DNA of 64,000 nucleotides from JAGPUQ01 sp050179115 (GCA_050179115.1 JBFXFL010000009.1:1-64000); one strand, 5' to 3'. Counted from the first letter of the stretch, positions 28,551 through 37,217 are shown. Numbers and translations are program-made. The notes: a model not told the origin generated them from the letters alone.

Positions 28551-29389
28551 TTACAGCTTCGTACGCACCAAACCAACACTTATGCCTTCGAGGGCGAAGG
28601 TGCTGGTGCGGAGATCCACTTCAATCGGCTGGAAATCCGGGTTTTCCGGCAGCAGCCGCAGCCGGTGCGGCTCGGAAGTGAACTGTAGCCGCTTGACGGT
28701 CACGGCGTCATCGATACGCGCTACCACGATGCTGCCGTTATCGGCCACCACCGCTTTAGCCACCGCCAGCAGATCCCCATCGCGGATCCCGACGTCGCGC
28801 ATGCTGTCGCCGTGGATGCGCAGTAGATAATCCGCCGCTGGGCTGAACAGCCCGGGGTCGACCTGGCAATGACCTTCGAGACATTCCTCGGCGAGAATTG
28901 GGCTGCCTGCGGCGACTCTTCCGACGATGGGNNNNNNNNNNNNNNNNNNNNNNNNNNNNNNNNNNNNNNNNNNNNNNNNNNNNNNNNNNNNNNNNNNNNN
29001 NNNNNNNNNNNNNNNNNNNNNNNNNNNNNNNTGTCGCCGTGGATGCGCAGTAGATAATCCGCCGCTGGGCTGAACAGCCCGGGGTCGACCTGGCAATGAC
29101 CTTCGAGACATTCCTCGGCGAGAATTGGGCTGCCTGCGGCGACTCTTCCGACGATGGGCAGTCCGCCAGCCGCCTCATGCAACCGAATGCCGCGCGAAGC
29201 TCCGGGTATCATCTCTAGCATGTCCTTGCGTGCGAGTGCGCGTAGATGCTGTTCCGCAGCGTTTGCGGAGCGAAAACCGAAGTGATGAGCAATTTCTGCA
29301 CGAGTTGGCGGATACCCACGCTGGTTCTGATAGCCGCGGATGTAATCGAAAATTTCACGTTGGCGCTGGGTGAGGACGGTGGTTGACAT
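28551..29389 (-). CDS. lexA: LexA SOS repressor, interrupted by an assembly gap
   Basis: Represses DNA-damage genes and cuts itself when RecA is activated. The frame is broken by 100 Ns plus a duplicated 127-bp flank. Collapsing these 227 bp gives one 203-residue protein (E. coli 202). The winged helix includes PPTRAEIAHHFGFRSANAAE. The cleavage pair is Ala85-Gly86 in GRVAAGSPI. The catalytic dyad is Ser120 (HGDSMRDVGI) and Lys157 (DDAVTVKRL). I therefore regard it as intact in the organism. An SOS box overlaps its own promoter, so it is autoregulated. Confidence 0.93.
28805..29158. other. Assembly gap with duplicated 127-bp flanks (in lexA)
   Basis: Bases 28805-28931 and 29032-29158 are identical over 127 bp and surround exactly 100 Ns (28932-29031). 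The same geometry occurs at 52957-53310. 127 is a usual top k-mer size for short-read assemblers, so this is most likely two contigs overlapping by k and joined with a fixed gap. It is not a biological repeat. Removing 227 bp restores lexA. Confidence 0.93.
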
Positions 29390-29416
29390 CAGATGGGTGG
29401 CCGTTGCGAAGAACCA

Positions 29417-29449
29417 CTGTGATTATAACCAGCATCTCTCCTGTCGCAA
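29417..29449 (-). promoter_or_regulatory. lexA promoter with SOS box
   Basis: On the minus strand CTGG-TTATAATC-ACAG (29417-29432) matches the CTGT-N8-ACAG LexA site with one change. It contains the -10 TATAAT (29422-29427), with a -35-like TTGCGA at 29444-29449 after 16 bp. Binding would block lexA transcription directly. The divergent LOG-family gene starts 68 bp away and might share the operator. Confidence 0.8.
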
Positions 29450-29500
29450 GGACTGGTGATCCGCTGGAACCTCAATTGAAACCGTAAATCAGAGGTAGGT

Positions 29501-30157
29501 ATGGACGAAAGCAAGTTGCCGGAAGCCTGGCGGGTTCTGCGTATCCAGTCGGAATTGGTGGAGGGCATTGAAGCCTTGACCCCGCTGCGTCGCGCGGTGA
29601 CGATATTTGGCAGCGCGCGGCTGGGCGAGGGCTCGCATTGGTACGGGGTGGCACTCAAGGTCGGGGAGTTACTGGGCGCCGAGGGTATCCCGGTCATCAC
29701 TGGTGGGGGACCAGGCATCATGGAGGCCGCCAATCGCGGCTGTTTCAGTACCCCAGCCGATGCCGTGGGGCTCAATATCAATCTGCCGGGAGAGCAGATT
29801 CCAAACACGTATCAGGACATTGCCCTGACCTTCCGCTACTTCTTTGTGCGCAAGTTCATGTTCGTGAAATATGCGATTGGTTTCGTCATATTTCCGGGCG
29901 GTTACGGAACCATGGATGAATTATTCGAGGCGCTGACGCTGGTCCAGACCGCCAAGGTGAAGCCCTTTCCGATAGTGCTGGTGGGATCGGCGTACTGGCG
30001 CGGTCTGCTCGACTGGATGGAGACCACCATGCAGGGCACCGGCTGCATCGGTACGCACGATCTCAATCTGTTTTCCCTGGTGGACACCGCCGAAGACGCC
30101 GCAGCGGTGATTCTGCATCATGTCCGGATGTTGCAAGCGCAATCTTTATCCGAATAG
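29501..30157 (+). CDS. LOG-family protein (TIGR00730 type)
   Basis: 218 residues from ATG 29501. It has the two LOG nucleotide-binding motifs, TGGGPGIMEAANRG and FPGGYGTMDELFEAL. Family members include cytokinin riboside 5'-phosphate phosphoribohydrolases and PpnN-like nucleotide 5'-monophosphate nucleosidases. The exact substrate cannot be read here. It is divergent from lexA across 111 bp that hold the SOS box, so DNA-damage control is possible but unproven. Confidence 0.88.
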   Translation: MDESKLPEAWRVLRIQSELVEGIEALTPLRRAVTIFGSARLGEGSHWYGVALKVGELLGAEGIPVITGGGPGIMEAANRGCFSTPADAVGLNINLPGEQIPNTYQDIALTFRYFFVRKFMFVKYAIGFVIFPGGYGTMDELFEALTLVQTAKVKPFPIVLVGSAYWRGLLDWMETTMQGTGCIGTHDLNLFSLVDTAEDAAAVILHHVRMLQAQSLSE

Positions 30158-30209
30158 CGTGGACAAAGGGTCGCTGCCGGACCGATCGGGCGGATGGCGC
30201 TGACCGGCG

Positions 30210-30527
30210 CTAGTAGTCGTCATCCTCGCCAAAGCCTTCGGACTTGCTGTCGTCGAAAGGGTCCTCCCAGAGGGGTTCGCGGTAGCTGCCGGGGACGCTG
30301 TCCGAGTCCTCGTCGTCGAGGTATTCGATTTCGCGCAGATCGTCCGGTGGTTCGGCGGGCAGCAGGATCATTTGGCGCCAGGTGTCAAAGTCAATCTCGC
30401 TGATGTCACCATCGATGTATTGGATAGCGATGGTGTCGCTGTCTTCGTCGACGGCAACCACTTCGAATATTTCGTCTTCGCTGACATCCTGGTACCACTT
30501 GCTGATGACGGGGCGGCGCTTGGCCAT
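30210..30527 (-). CDS. Small acidic DUF6763-type protein
   Basis: 105 residues from ATG 30527. The conserved core is near the start: VISKWYQDVSEDEIFEVVAV, then IAIQYIDGDISEIDFDTW. This beta-rich block is shared by small gammaproteobacterial proteins called DUF6763, as I recall. The second half is very acidic (long Asp/Glu runs) and likely disordered. The role is unknown. It is divergent from nagZ. Confidence 0.75.
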   Translation of the reverse strand: MAKRRPVISKWYQDVSEDEIFEVVAVDEDSDTIAIQYIDGDISEIDFDTWRQMILLPAEPPDDLREIEYLDDEDSDSVPGSYREPLWEDPFDDSKSEGFGEDDDY

Positions 30528-30773
30528 GGCGACGGGCTCCTTGATTTGTTCTTGTGAATCAAACTACCACTGCGAGTGGTGGCTTGGTCATACAGGGTCG
30601 GTCGCACCTTGGTGTCGGGGTGGCCGCTCACGGCGCAGGCGCCGGTATCAAGGGTTATCATAACCACATGACTGGCGAGGTAAAGAGCGACAGACCGTGA
30701 GAGTTATCTGCGTGTTCCTGGTACTCCCTATTTTTGAAGTCGGCGGCCTGCGCGGCGAGTCGTGGTCTTCGCC

Positions 30774-31856
30774 ATGCGCGATGCGTCCTTGCCAGCGCCG
30801 GATGACGCTGTGGTTACCGGCGCGGCAATCGGACCGCTGCTCGTGATCGCTGTGCCCGGTCCCGTGATGCTTGATCTCGACGGCTTGGTGCTGACATCGG
30901 AAGAGCGGCAGCTGCTTTGGCATCCCGGAGTCGGGGGGGTGATTTTCTTTGCGCGCAACATTGTTTCCCGCGCGCAGTTCATCGATCTTGTCGCCGAGGT
31001 GCGTACGCTGCGCCCCGAATTGCTGCTGGCCGTGGATCAGGAGGGTGGCAGGGTGCAGCGGTTGCGGGACGGCTATAGCGCATTGCCGGCGATGCAGCGT
31101 CTGGGTGAAGCCGTGGCGCGCGATCAGGGACACGGCGCGTGGTTGTGTCGGGAAACCGGCTGGCTGCTGGCCAGTGAGGTCCTGGCGTCCGGTCTCGATT
31201 TCAGCTTTGCGCCGGTGCTCGACCTCGACCGGGATCATTGCGCGGTGATTGCCGAGCGGGCGTTTCATGCGACACCGGAAATCGCCATCATCGCGTTGCG
31301 GGCCCTCATAGCCGGCATGCATGAGGCCGGCATGGCGGTGACGGGCAAGCATTTTCCGGGTCATGGGGGGGTGCGAGGCGACAGCCATCTGGAGACGCCT
31401 CGCGATGGGCGGTCGCTGGCGATGTTGCACGCCCACGATCTGCGACCCTTTGCCGACCTTGTCGATGAGCTCGATGCCGTGATGCCGGCTCACATCGTTT
31501 ACAGCGAAGTCGATCAGCGTCCGGCGGGATTCTCTCCCTTCTGGATACAGGATTTGCTGCGTGGTGAATTGGGCTTTAGGGGTGTCGTGTTCAGTGACGA
31601 TCTGGCCATGAAAGGCGCCGACCTGATGGGAGGATACCCCGAAAAGGCGCGCGCGGCCCTGGCGGCCGGTTGTGACATGCTGCTGGTGTGTAACGACCGC
31701 GCCGGTGCGCTAGAGGTGCTGGCGGCGCTGGAATCCTCGGATGTCAGGGTGTCGCCGCAGCTGGCCACGATGCGGGCAAGACGCCGCCCCGATTGGACCT
31801 CCCTCGAGGCCGATGTGCGTCGTGCCGCCATTCAGGCTGAGCTGGCGGCATGCTGA
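30774..31856 (+). CDS. nagZ: Beta-N-acetylhexosaminidase NagZ
   Basis: A cytosolic family 3 glycosidase that removes GlcNAc from 1,6-anhydromuropeptides in cell-wall recycling; its products can tune AmpC induction. Visible blocks are LLLAVDQEGGRVQRL, FAPVLDLDRD, GKHFPGHGGVRGDSH with the His-Asp loop typical of NagZ, and FSDDLAMKGA with the nucleophile Asp. The start is uncertain: ATG 30774 is used here, but GTG 30852 (PGPVMLDLDG) matches the usual NagZ N-terminus better, and GTG 30762 is also open. It is followed by an mtnP-like gene, as in Pseudomonas. Confidence 0.93.
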   Translation: MRDASLPAPDDAVVTGAAIGPLLVIAVPGPVMLDLDGLVLTSEERQLLWHPGVGGVIFFARNIVSRAQFIDLVAEVRTLRPELLLAVDQEGGRVQRLRDGYSALPAMQRLGEAVARDQGHGAWLCRETGWLLASEVLASGLDFSFAPVLDLDRDHCAVIAERAFHATPEIAIIALRALIAGMHEAGMAVTGKHFPGHGGVRGDSHLETPRDGRSLAMLHAHDLRPFADLVDELDAVMPAHIVYSEVDQRPAGFSPFWIQDLLRGELGFRGVVFSDDLAMKGADLMGGYPEKARAALAAGCDMLLVCNDRAGALEVLAALESSDVRVSPQLATMRARRRPDWTSLEADVRRAAIQAELAAC

Positions 31857-31866
31857 GGGCGATGTC

Positions 31867-32631
31867 GTGAGTCCACGGATCGCGATCATCGGCGGCAGCG
31901 GTCTGCAGACACTGCCCGATTTCAGGCTGTTGGAGCATATGCAGGTGACGACTGCCTGGGGCTCACCATCGGCTCCCGTGCAGTATGGAACTCTGGATGG
32001 CACGGATCTGTTGTTCCTGCCGCGGCACGGCGGGGAGCGTGCCATCCCGCCCCACAAAGTGAACTATCGCGCCAATGTCGCGGCCCTGACAGAGCTGGGT
32101 GCCCGGCAAGTGTTTGCCTTCAATGCGACGGGCGGCATCGGCGCTAATTTCCCCGCCGGAACGCTGGTGATTCCCGACCAGATCATCGATTACACCTGGG
32201 GGCGTGACCACAGTTTCTGGGAGGACGACACCGGCGAACTGCTGCATGTGGATTTCACCCGACCCTATGATGGCGGGGCCCGGGAGTATTTGCTGCGCGG
32301 CGCGCGCGCAGCCGGAGTAGTCGTGGTGCCGCATGGCGTGTACGCCGCCACTCAGGGGCCACGGCTTGAATCAGCCGCCGAAATTCGTCGCTTGCGACAG
32401 GATGGCTGCGATCTGGTGGGCATGACCGGGATGCCGGAAGCCGCGTTGGCGCGTGAAAAAAATCTCGCCTACGCGAGTCTCGCGCTGGTGGTCAACGCGG
32501 CGGCCGGTATTTCGCCGGCCGCGATCACCATGGCCGACATCCGCGCGGTGATGGCGCGCGAAATTCCCCGCGCGGTACAGGCACTGGCCGCCGCGGCGGC
32601 CTGTGCCGCCAGTGAACACCCGATACCATGA
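31867..32631 (+). CDS. mtnP: S-methyl-5'-thioinosine / S-methyl-5'-thioadenosine phosphorylase
   Basis: 254 residues from GTG 31867, with GAGGGCG upstream. A trimeric purine nucleoside phosphorylase fold: IGGSGLQTLPD phosphate loop, FLPRHGGERAIPPHKVNYRA, FNATGGIGANFPAGT, and GMTGMPEAALAREKNL, where the Pseudomonas homologue acts on methylthioinosine rather than methylthioadenosine. It salvages the polyamine by-product. Placement after nagZ supports the MTI-type enzyme, but specificity is inferred. Its stop overlaps the next ATG. Confidence 0.88.
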   Translation: MSPRIAIIGGSGLQTLPDFRLLEHMQVTTAWGSPSAPVQYGTLDGTDLLFLPRHGGERAIPPHKVNYRANVAALTELGARQVFAFNATGGIGANFPAGTLVIPDQIIDYTWGRDHSFWEDDTGELLHVDFTRPYDGGAREYLLRGARAAGVVVVPHGVYAATQGPRLESAAEIRRLRQDGCDLVGMTGMPEAALAREKNLAYASLALVVNAAAGISPAAITMADIRAVMAREIPRAVQALAAAAACAASEHPIP

Positions 32632-33062
32632 TCGTGCCGGAGATAGCCCCGGAATGGGGTCTCGGTGGCCTGGCGCTCAGTGCGTTCCTGTCGGCGACCC
32701 TGCTCCCGGGAGGTTCCGAGATTCTGCTCGTACTCCTGGCCCGGCAGCAGGAGTGGACGCCTGCTGCCCTGCTGTGGACTGCCGCGCTGGCCAATACCCT
32801 GGGAGGGTTGTCGACTTACGGTGTCGGTCGCCTGGCGGTCGCGGGGCGCGCGCCGACGAAGCGGGGTGTCGCTGACCTCCAGGCGCTTGCGCGGGTGCGG
32901 CGCTGGGGCTATCCGGCACTGTTGTTCTCCTGGCTACCGCTCGTCGGCGATGGACTTTGTCTTGCGGCGGGATGGCTGAAGATGGGGGTGCTGACTACGA
33001 CGCTGATGCTCTTCACGGGCAAATTTGCCCGTTATGGTGCGGTGCTTTGGCTGGCTATCTGA
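32628..33062 (+). CDS. YqaA-family small membrane protein
   Basis: 144 residues from ATG 32628 (ATGA overlap with mtnP). Four hydrophobic segments and the family pattern SAFLSATLLPGGSEILL, NTLGGLSTYGVGR and WLPLVGDGLCLAAGWLK match E. coli YqaA, a DedA/VTT-like inner-membrane protein of unknown role. The overlapping stop and start suggest translational coupling. Confidence 0.85.
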   Translation: MIVPEIAPEWGLGGLALSAFLSATLLPGGSEILLVLLARQQEWTPAALLWTAALANTLGGLSTYGVGRLAVAGRAPTKRGVADLQALARVRRWGYPALLFSWLPLVGDGLCLAAGWLKMGVLTTTLMLFTGKFARYGAVLWLAI

Positions 33063-33094
33063 ATTCAGGTTTGCGGAATTTCGCGTCCGGGTCC

Positions 33095-33955
33095 GTGGTT
33101 CGAAGCGGGGGCTGGTCGGGTCTGACCCTTTGTTACGGGTTGTTGGTCGCCCTCGTGGTGGCAGGCGTTGGCTGGATCTACCTCGAGTTCACGTACCGTG
33201 GAGACCATCTGCGCGCCAGCGACTATGGCTATCCCCCCGACTACCGCCCGGCGTGCCCTGGTGGATTGGGTGTGCCCGCGGATCACGAGCGAGCGACAAC
33301 GGCGGCGGGGCTGCATTTTTCGGTGATCACTCCGCGCAACTACCGCGCCGACTTTGCCCACCCGCTGCTGGTTGTGTGGGCCCCGGCGGGTTTGAGCGAA
33401 CAATTTTCGGAGCGCTTTACCGGGCTTACCGGGGCCGCCACTGCGCATGGTTTCATCGTGCTATACAGCCGCAGCGTGCCGCTGGGCGAGAAGGCCTTGC
33501 GCGCGCTCGCCGAGATCCCGGCCGCGGCAATGGCCAGATGGTGCATTGATCCCGCGCGCATCGCTTACACCGGCCATTCCGATGGTGGCACGGTGAGCAA
33601 TGCGCTCGCGGTGCTGCCCGGGCTCAGCCAGCGCCCGGCGGTGATCGCGCCGAGTGCCATGGGCATGCAGGAGCAGGATATGGTCACATTTACTTGCCCT
33701 GCGCCCACGCCGGTGATGCTGATGCACAACAAGGGCGACCATCATTTCCCGAATTACGGCGTCGGTGTCGCGACCTGGTGGGCCCGCTGCAACGGTTGCT
33801 CGGCCAACCTCGAAGTTTCCGGGTTTCCGGACTGCGAAGCCTTTTCCGGCTGTACCGTGCCGACACTGCTATGTCGTGCTTCGGGAGGACATGCGCATTG
33901 GCCGGGGTTTGAACATCGGGTGATCGAGTTTATCGATGGAGTACTGCCGCGCTAG
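33095..33955 (+). CDS. Alpha/beta hydrolase, PHB-depolymerase/esterase-like
   Basis: About 286 residues from GTG 33095 (TTG 33071 is an alternative). One N-terminal hydrophobic helix (LCYGLLVALVVAGVGWIYL) anchors or exports it. The catalytic serine sits in YTGHSDGGTVSN, with later HNKGDHHFP and GGHAHWPG offering acid and histidine. Several cysteines (CNGC, CTVPTLLC) suggest disulfides outside the cytoplasm. It resembles COG3509-type poly(3-hydroxybutyrate) depolymerase/feruloyl esterase-like proteins. The substrate is unknown. Confidence 0.75.
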   Translation: MVRSGGWSGLTLCYGLLVALVVAGVGWIYLEFTYRGDHLRASDYGYPPDYRPACPGGLGVPADHERATTAAGLHFSVITPRNYRADFAHPLLVVWAPAGLSEQFSERFTGLTGAATAHGFIVLYSRSVPLGEKALRALAEIPAAAMARWCIDPARIAYTGHSDGGTVSNALAVLPGLSQRPAVIAPSAMGMQEQDMVTFTCPAPTPVMLMHNKGDHHFPNYGVGVATWWARCNGCSANLEVSGFPDCEAFSGCTVPTLLCRASGGHAHWPGFEHRVIEFIDGVLPR

Positions 33956-33988
33956 GCGAAGCCCCGCGAAGGCGCGGCCGCGGCGCTC

Positions 33989-34714
33989 TCAGTGCTCGTC
34001 CCGAACGGGGCGCCGCCGCTCGACTAGCTTGCGGTGGACATCGCGCATCCGGTCGTGGCGCTTCATTCCGCTCAAAAGATCGTTGATTTCCTCTCCGTCA
34101 AGCGAGTTGCGGACAAGCAATCGCAGCGCAATCCGGTCCAGGTAAAGCTGGTTATCGGCGCTCTGGATAATCCGGTTGGCGTCGGCGGCAAGACCGTCGA
34201 GAGTGCTGGCTTCCTTGTGGCTCAGATCAACGTCCGCAAGCTCCTCGTATTGCAGTCGTAACCGTTCGAGAGATAACAGCGAACGGACCGCCAGCTGATA
34301 GTCGTAACCGCCGTCTATCTGATTAAACGCAACGCCCTGGTACAAAGCCTGTGCGGCCGGGCCACCAAACAGGATGCGCACGGTCGAGAGCGTCTGTTCC
34401 AGCGCCTCGGGCCATAGCCGGCTCGGATTTCCTGGGCGCTGCATCAGGGACGCCAGCGCGTGATTGGGTTCAAAGTGGACGTGGCTGGGTTCAGTTGTGA
34501 CGTCCTGCTCTGCTACCGTTGCCTGCAGTACGTCGCGGGAGTAGTGATAGCAGACGAGGACATGGCCCGCCTCGTGATAGGCGACAGCCTCCCGTGAAAT
34601 TTTTGCGGGAGCGCCGCGCGGACGCAGCAGGTGTTCGATATTGGGTATGCGCACTTTTGACACCGGGTGGTCCTCCAGAGCCGCGCCCTGCCTGGTGAAT
34701 ACCTCAGGTTCCAT
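33989..34714 (-). CDS. Stand-alone HEAGH zinc-peptidase-like protein
   Basis: 241 residues from ATG 34714. It has the gluzincin signature YHEAGH (His47, Glu48, His51), as in the FtsH (M41) protease domain (ISREAVAYHEAGHVLV), followed by a helical region. There is no AAA+ ATPase domain and no transmembrane segment, and the protein is much shorter than FtsH. A third metal ligand is not obvious. It could be a small cytosolic peptidase or a non-catalytic relative. It stands alone between two plus-strand genes. Confidence 0.65.
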   Translation of the reverse strand: MEPEVFTRQGAALEDHPVSKVRIPNIEHLLRPRGAPAKISREAVAYHEAGHVLVCYHYSRDVLQATVAEQDVTTEPSHVHFEPNHALASLMQRPGNPSRLWPEALEQTLSTVRILFGGPAAQALYQGVAFNQIDGGYDYQLAVRSLLSLERLRLQYEELADVDLSHKEASTLDGLAADANRIIQSADNQLYLDRIALRLLVRNSLDGEEINDLLSGMKRHDRMRDVHRKLVERRRPVRDEH

Positions 34715-34898
34715 GTTTTTCCGTTCGTCGTGAAATTGCAAGCCCGTGCACGGGCGGCGCTGGGTGGCAGGGTTGCTAAAGGCGCCGTAGTGACTCTATG
34801 CTGCCCCGATCAGATTGGTGGCGTCAATTCGCCGCTGTCCGGCTGCCTAAGTGCGCGCGCTATGCGCAACAATTCAACCAAAAACAGGAAACGAGCAG

Positions 34899-35273
34899 AT
34901 GATCAATTACATCACTTTGGGAACCAATGATCTCGACCGCGCCGGCAAGTTCTACGATGAATTGCTGGCAATAGTCGGTGGCAAACGGGCCCTGACGACT
35001 GACAGGTCCATAGGCTGGGTGGGGCCCAAGGGCGCGCCCATGTTGATGATAATGAAGCCGTTTGACGGCAAACCGGCAACCGCCGGCAATGGCTCCATGG
35101 TGGCGCTATCCGCCAGTTCCCCCGAGCAGGTTGCCGCAATCCACGCCAAAGCTCTGGCGCTGGGGGGAACCGATGAGGGAGCACCTGGACCGCGTGGCGA
35201 GGGAGCATTTCACTGCGGTTATTTTCGCGATCTCGACGGCAACAAATTCAACGCGTTTTTCATGAAGCGTTGA
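34899..35273 (+). CDS. VOC-family (glyoxalase-like) protein
   Basis: 124 residues from ATG 34899 (MINYITLGTNDLDRAGKFYDELL). A single vicinal-oxygen-chelate module pair with the end motif FRDLDGNKFNAFF. Such small proteins are often glyoxalase/bleomycin-resistance-like enzymes of unknown substrate. No catalytic partner is nearby, so only the fold is called. Confidence 0.85.
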   Translation: MINYITLGTNDLDRAGKFYDELLAIVGGKRALTTDRSIGWVGPKGAPMLMIMKPFDGKPATAGNGSMVALSASSPEQVAAIHAKALALGGTDEGAPGPRGEGAFHCGYFRDLDGNKFNAFFMKR

Positions 35274-35759
35274 ACGATAAGCCCGCGCTGTCCACGAACA
35301 GGCGGTGACAGGATCGCATCCCAGGGCGTTATCGATTCGCGCAGAACGGATGCGCGTGCCACGCCGCAGGAGAGAGTCACCCGGCCACGGCACGGCGATT
35401 CGGGGATATCAGTCTGATGCTCACCAAGGCCAACCCAACCCCAGCCGTTGGTGGCGCCGTCGGGAGCTATCCGAAACCCACGGATGGCGTTTTTGGTCAT
35501 GGGCTGCCGGGCACCGCTCCGGCCGCTGTGTTGCCGACCCCCCACTTGTCGCCCCCAGGTGGGGACGGCGTGGGGTACCCGGTGGTACGGCGGTGCAAAA
35601 CCCTGTAATCTCGAACCGCAAGCCATCTGCGGCGTCGGTGTTCTGCACCTCACCGTTGGTGTCGGCCGGGAAGTCCTGCCCGAAACCATGGTAGGGTCTT
35701 GCGACCCGCTGACGCATGATGGCGTGCACTTGATTCGGATTCGCATCGGAGCTTTAAAA
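35274..35759. other. Structured, repeat-bearing intergenic block upstream of the cold-shock gene
   Basis: 486 bp with no gene I can support. A strong hairpin spans 35533-35569 (outer GCCG/CGGC, inner CCCCACTTG/CAGGTGGGG with one wobble). An imperfect direct repeat of about 43 bp occurs at 35445-35488 and 35653-35697; both copies start CCGTTGGTG and share CCGAAACC. The block could be a long structured leader for the cold-shock gene, a small RNA or a dispersed repeat element. Frames through it on both strands give proline/arginine-rich peptides with no domain. Confidence 0.5.
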
Positions 35760-35966
35760 ATGTCCACGGCAACTGGCATCGTCAAGTGGTTCAACGCTGA
35801 CAAGGGATATGGATTTATCGCGCAGGAAAATGGTCCTGACGTGTTCGTGCATTTTCGCGCAATCGTTTCGGACGGTTACAAGACGCTGAAAGAAGGCCAG
35901 AAGGTCTCTTTTGAGGTTACCCAGGGCCAGAAAGGCCCGCAGGCGGAGAAAGTCGTACCCATTTAA
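35760..35966 (+). CDS. Cold-shock protein, CspA family
   Basis: 68 residues from ATG 35760. A five-strand OB-fold with RNP1 KGYGFI (15-20) and RNP2 VFVHF (28-32), which binds single-stranded RNA/DNA and melts mRNA structure. The frame stays open upstream, but the fold starts at MSTATGIVKWFN. Cold-shock genes often have long structured leaders. Here 486 bp separate it from the previous gene, so a regulated leader is plausible. Confidence 0.93.
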   Translation: MSTATGIVKWFNADKGYGFIAQENGPDVFVHFRAIVSDGYKTLKEGQKVSFEVTQGQKGPQAEKVVPI

Positions 35967-36305
35967 CGACTTACCTTAGTAGGTTATCGGAAGGTCGTAG
36001 TGAGCGACACCAGATGCAATGCACGGGAAGTGCAATGATTTAACAACGCCAGGGCAGGCGAGCGTGGCATCAACCGCGCGTATGTAAACAGGTGGGATCC
36101 GGGCCTTCAGCGCCTTCGCGTCACCAGCACGCGCGGGTTTCCATTTATCCCACTACGGGTGGGTTGCGTGCTTGGCGGGCTTCCTAAAAACGTTGCGAGA
36201 ACTGTCGGCTGTGAGAGACGCCGCGCACAGCAACGATGGATAGGCAAGGGCGCAAGCGCCGTGCAACGCAGCAGGTGGCGGCCGCGGCGGTTTTACAACA
36301 ACCCG
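35967..36305. other. Intergenic region between cold-shock gene and oxyR
   Basis: 339 bp between the convergent ends of the cold-shock gene and oxyR. I see no coding family, no hairpin with a T run and no clear promoter. A weak TGCAATGCACGGGAAGTGCA arrangement near 36015-36034 is the only visible symmetry. Confidence 0.4.
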
Positions 36306-37217
36306 CTAGGAGCTGCGATTTTTGGCAGCCATCAAATAGTCCACGAGCATCTGGTATTCCTGGCTCCGGGGACTCTGCTTGCGCCAGACCAGGTCGATCG
36401 AGCGGGACACTTCTCTGCCGTCGAATGCCCGAATATCAATATTCTGCAACCCCGAGATAATGCCGCTGTCGATGGCCATGCGTGGCAGCAGAGTCACGCC
36501 GATGCCGTTCGCCACCATGGGCACCAGCGTGTGCAAACTGGTGGCTTCGAACGCCAGGGATATCTGGGTACTTTGCAGCTTGCAGGCCTCCAGCGCCTGG
36601 TCGCGCAGGCAGTGGCCCTGTTCCAGCAGCAAAATATCGTGGCCCTTGAGGTCCCGTGTCCGCAGTTGGTGAACCTTGCCGAGGGGATGGCGCGCGGGAT
36701 AAGCCAGCACAAAAGGATCATCGAACAGGTGATGAGTCGTGACATTGGTCATGGGATATGGCAGCGCCATCAGCAGCAGATCGAGTTCGCCCTGGTGGAG
36801 CAGATTGACCAGCTTCTCGGATAGGTCTTCGCGGATAAGCAGCTGGAATTCGGGATGATCCCGACGCAGCGCCGCCAGCGCGGTGGGCAGCAGGAAAGGC
36901 GCAATCGTCGGTATGACGCCCAGGCGGATCGGACGATTGAAAGGTGCGAGCGCAGCGGCGGCTTCCTCGATGAGGGCTTCCACTTCGGTCAATATCTGGC
37001 GCGAACGGCGGACGACCATAATCCCGATCGGGGTCAGCAGCACCCTCTTGTGGCTGCGCTCGATGAGCGCGATGCCAAGCGCAGCTTCCAACTCCTGGAT
37101 GCCAGCGCTGAGCGTGGACTGGGTGACATGACAGGCCTTGGCGGCATTGCCGAAATGGTGCTCGTCCGCAACGGTGCAGAGGTACTTCAGCTGCCGGAGC
37201 GTGGGTTTTTGAGCCAT
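36306..37217 (-). CDS. oxyR: Hydrogen peroxide-sensing LysR-type regulator OxyR
   Basis: 303 residues from ATG 37217. The N-terminal winged helix (LRQLKYLCTVADEHHFGNAA) is typical of LysR regulators. The sensor domain carries the OxyR switch GHCLRDQALEAC, with Cys203 and Cys212 equivalent to E. coli Cys199/Cys208. These form a disulfide under peroxide and activate defence genes. It is divergent from the rubrerythrin gene across 149 bp, so that gene is the obvious target. Confidence 0.93.
   Translation of the reverse strand: MAQKPTLRQLKYLCTVADEHHFGNAAKACHVTQSTLSAGIQELEAALGIALIERSHKRVLLTPIGIMVVRRSRQILTEVEALIEEAAAALAPFNRPIRLGVIPTIAPFLLPTALAALRRDHPEFQLLIREDLSEKLVNLLHQGELDLLLMALPYPMTNVTTHHLFDDPFVLAYPARHPLGKVHQLRTRDLKGHDILLLEQGHCLRDQALEACKLQSTQISLAFEATSLHTLVPMVANGIGVTLLPRMAIDSGIISGLQNIDIRAFDGREVSRSIDLVWRKQSPRSQEYQMLVDYLMAAKNRSS

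Noticed and set aside
28805..29158. True 127-bp direct repeat or insertion in lexA
   Set aside because: Exact 127-bp identity on both sides of exactly 100 Ns, seen again in a second gene, points to a scaffolding artefact.
35340..35480. Glycine-type riboswitch in the block before the cold-shock gene
   Set aside because: GCAGGAGAGAG looked suggestive, but the conserved core and aptamer pairing did not follow, and the downstream gene does not fit.
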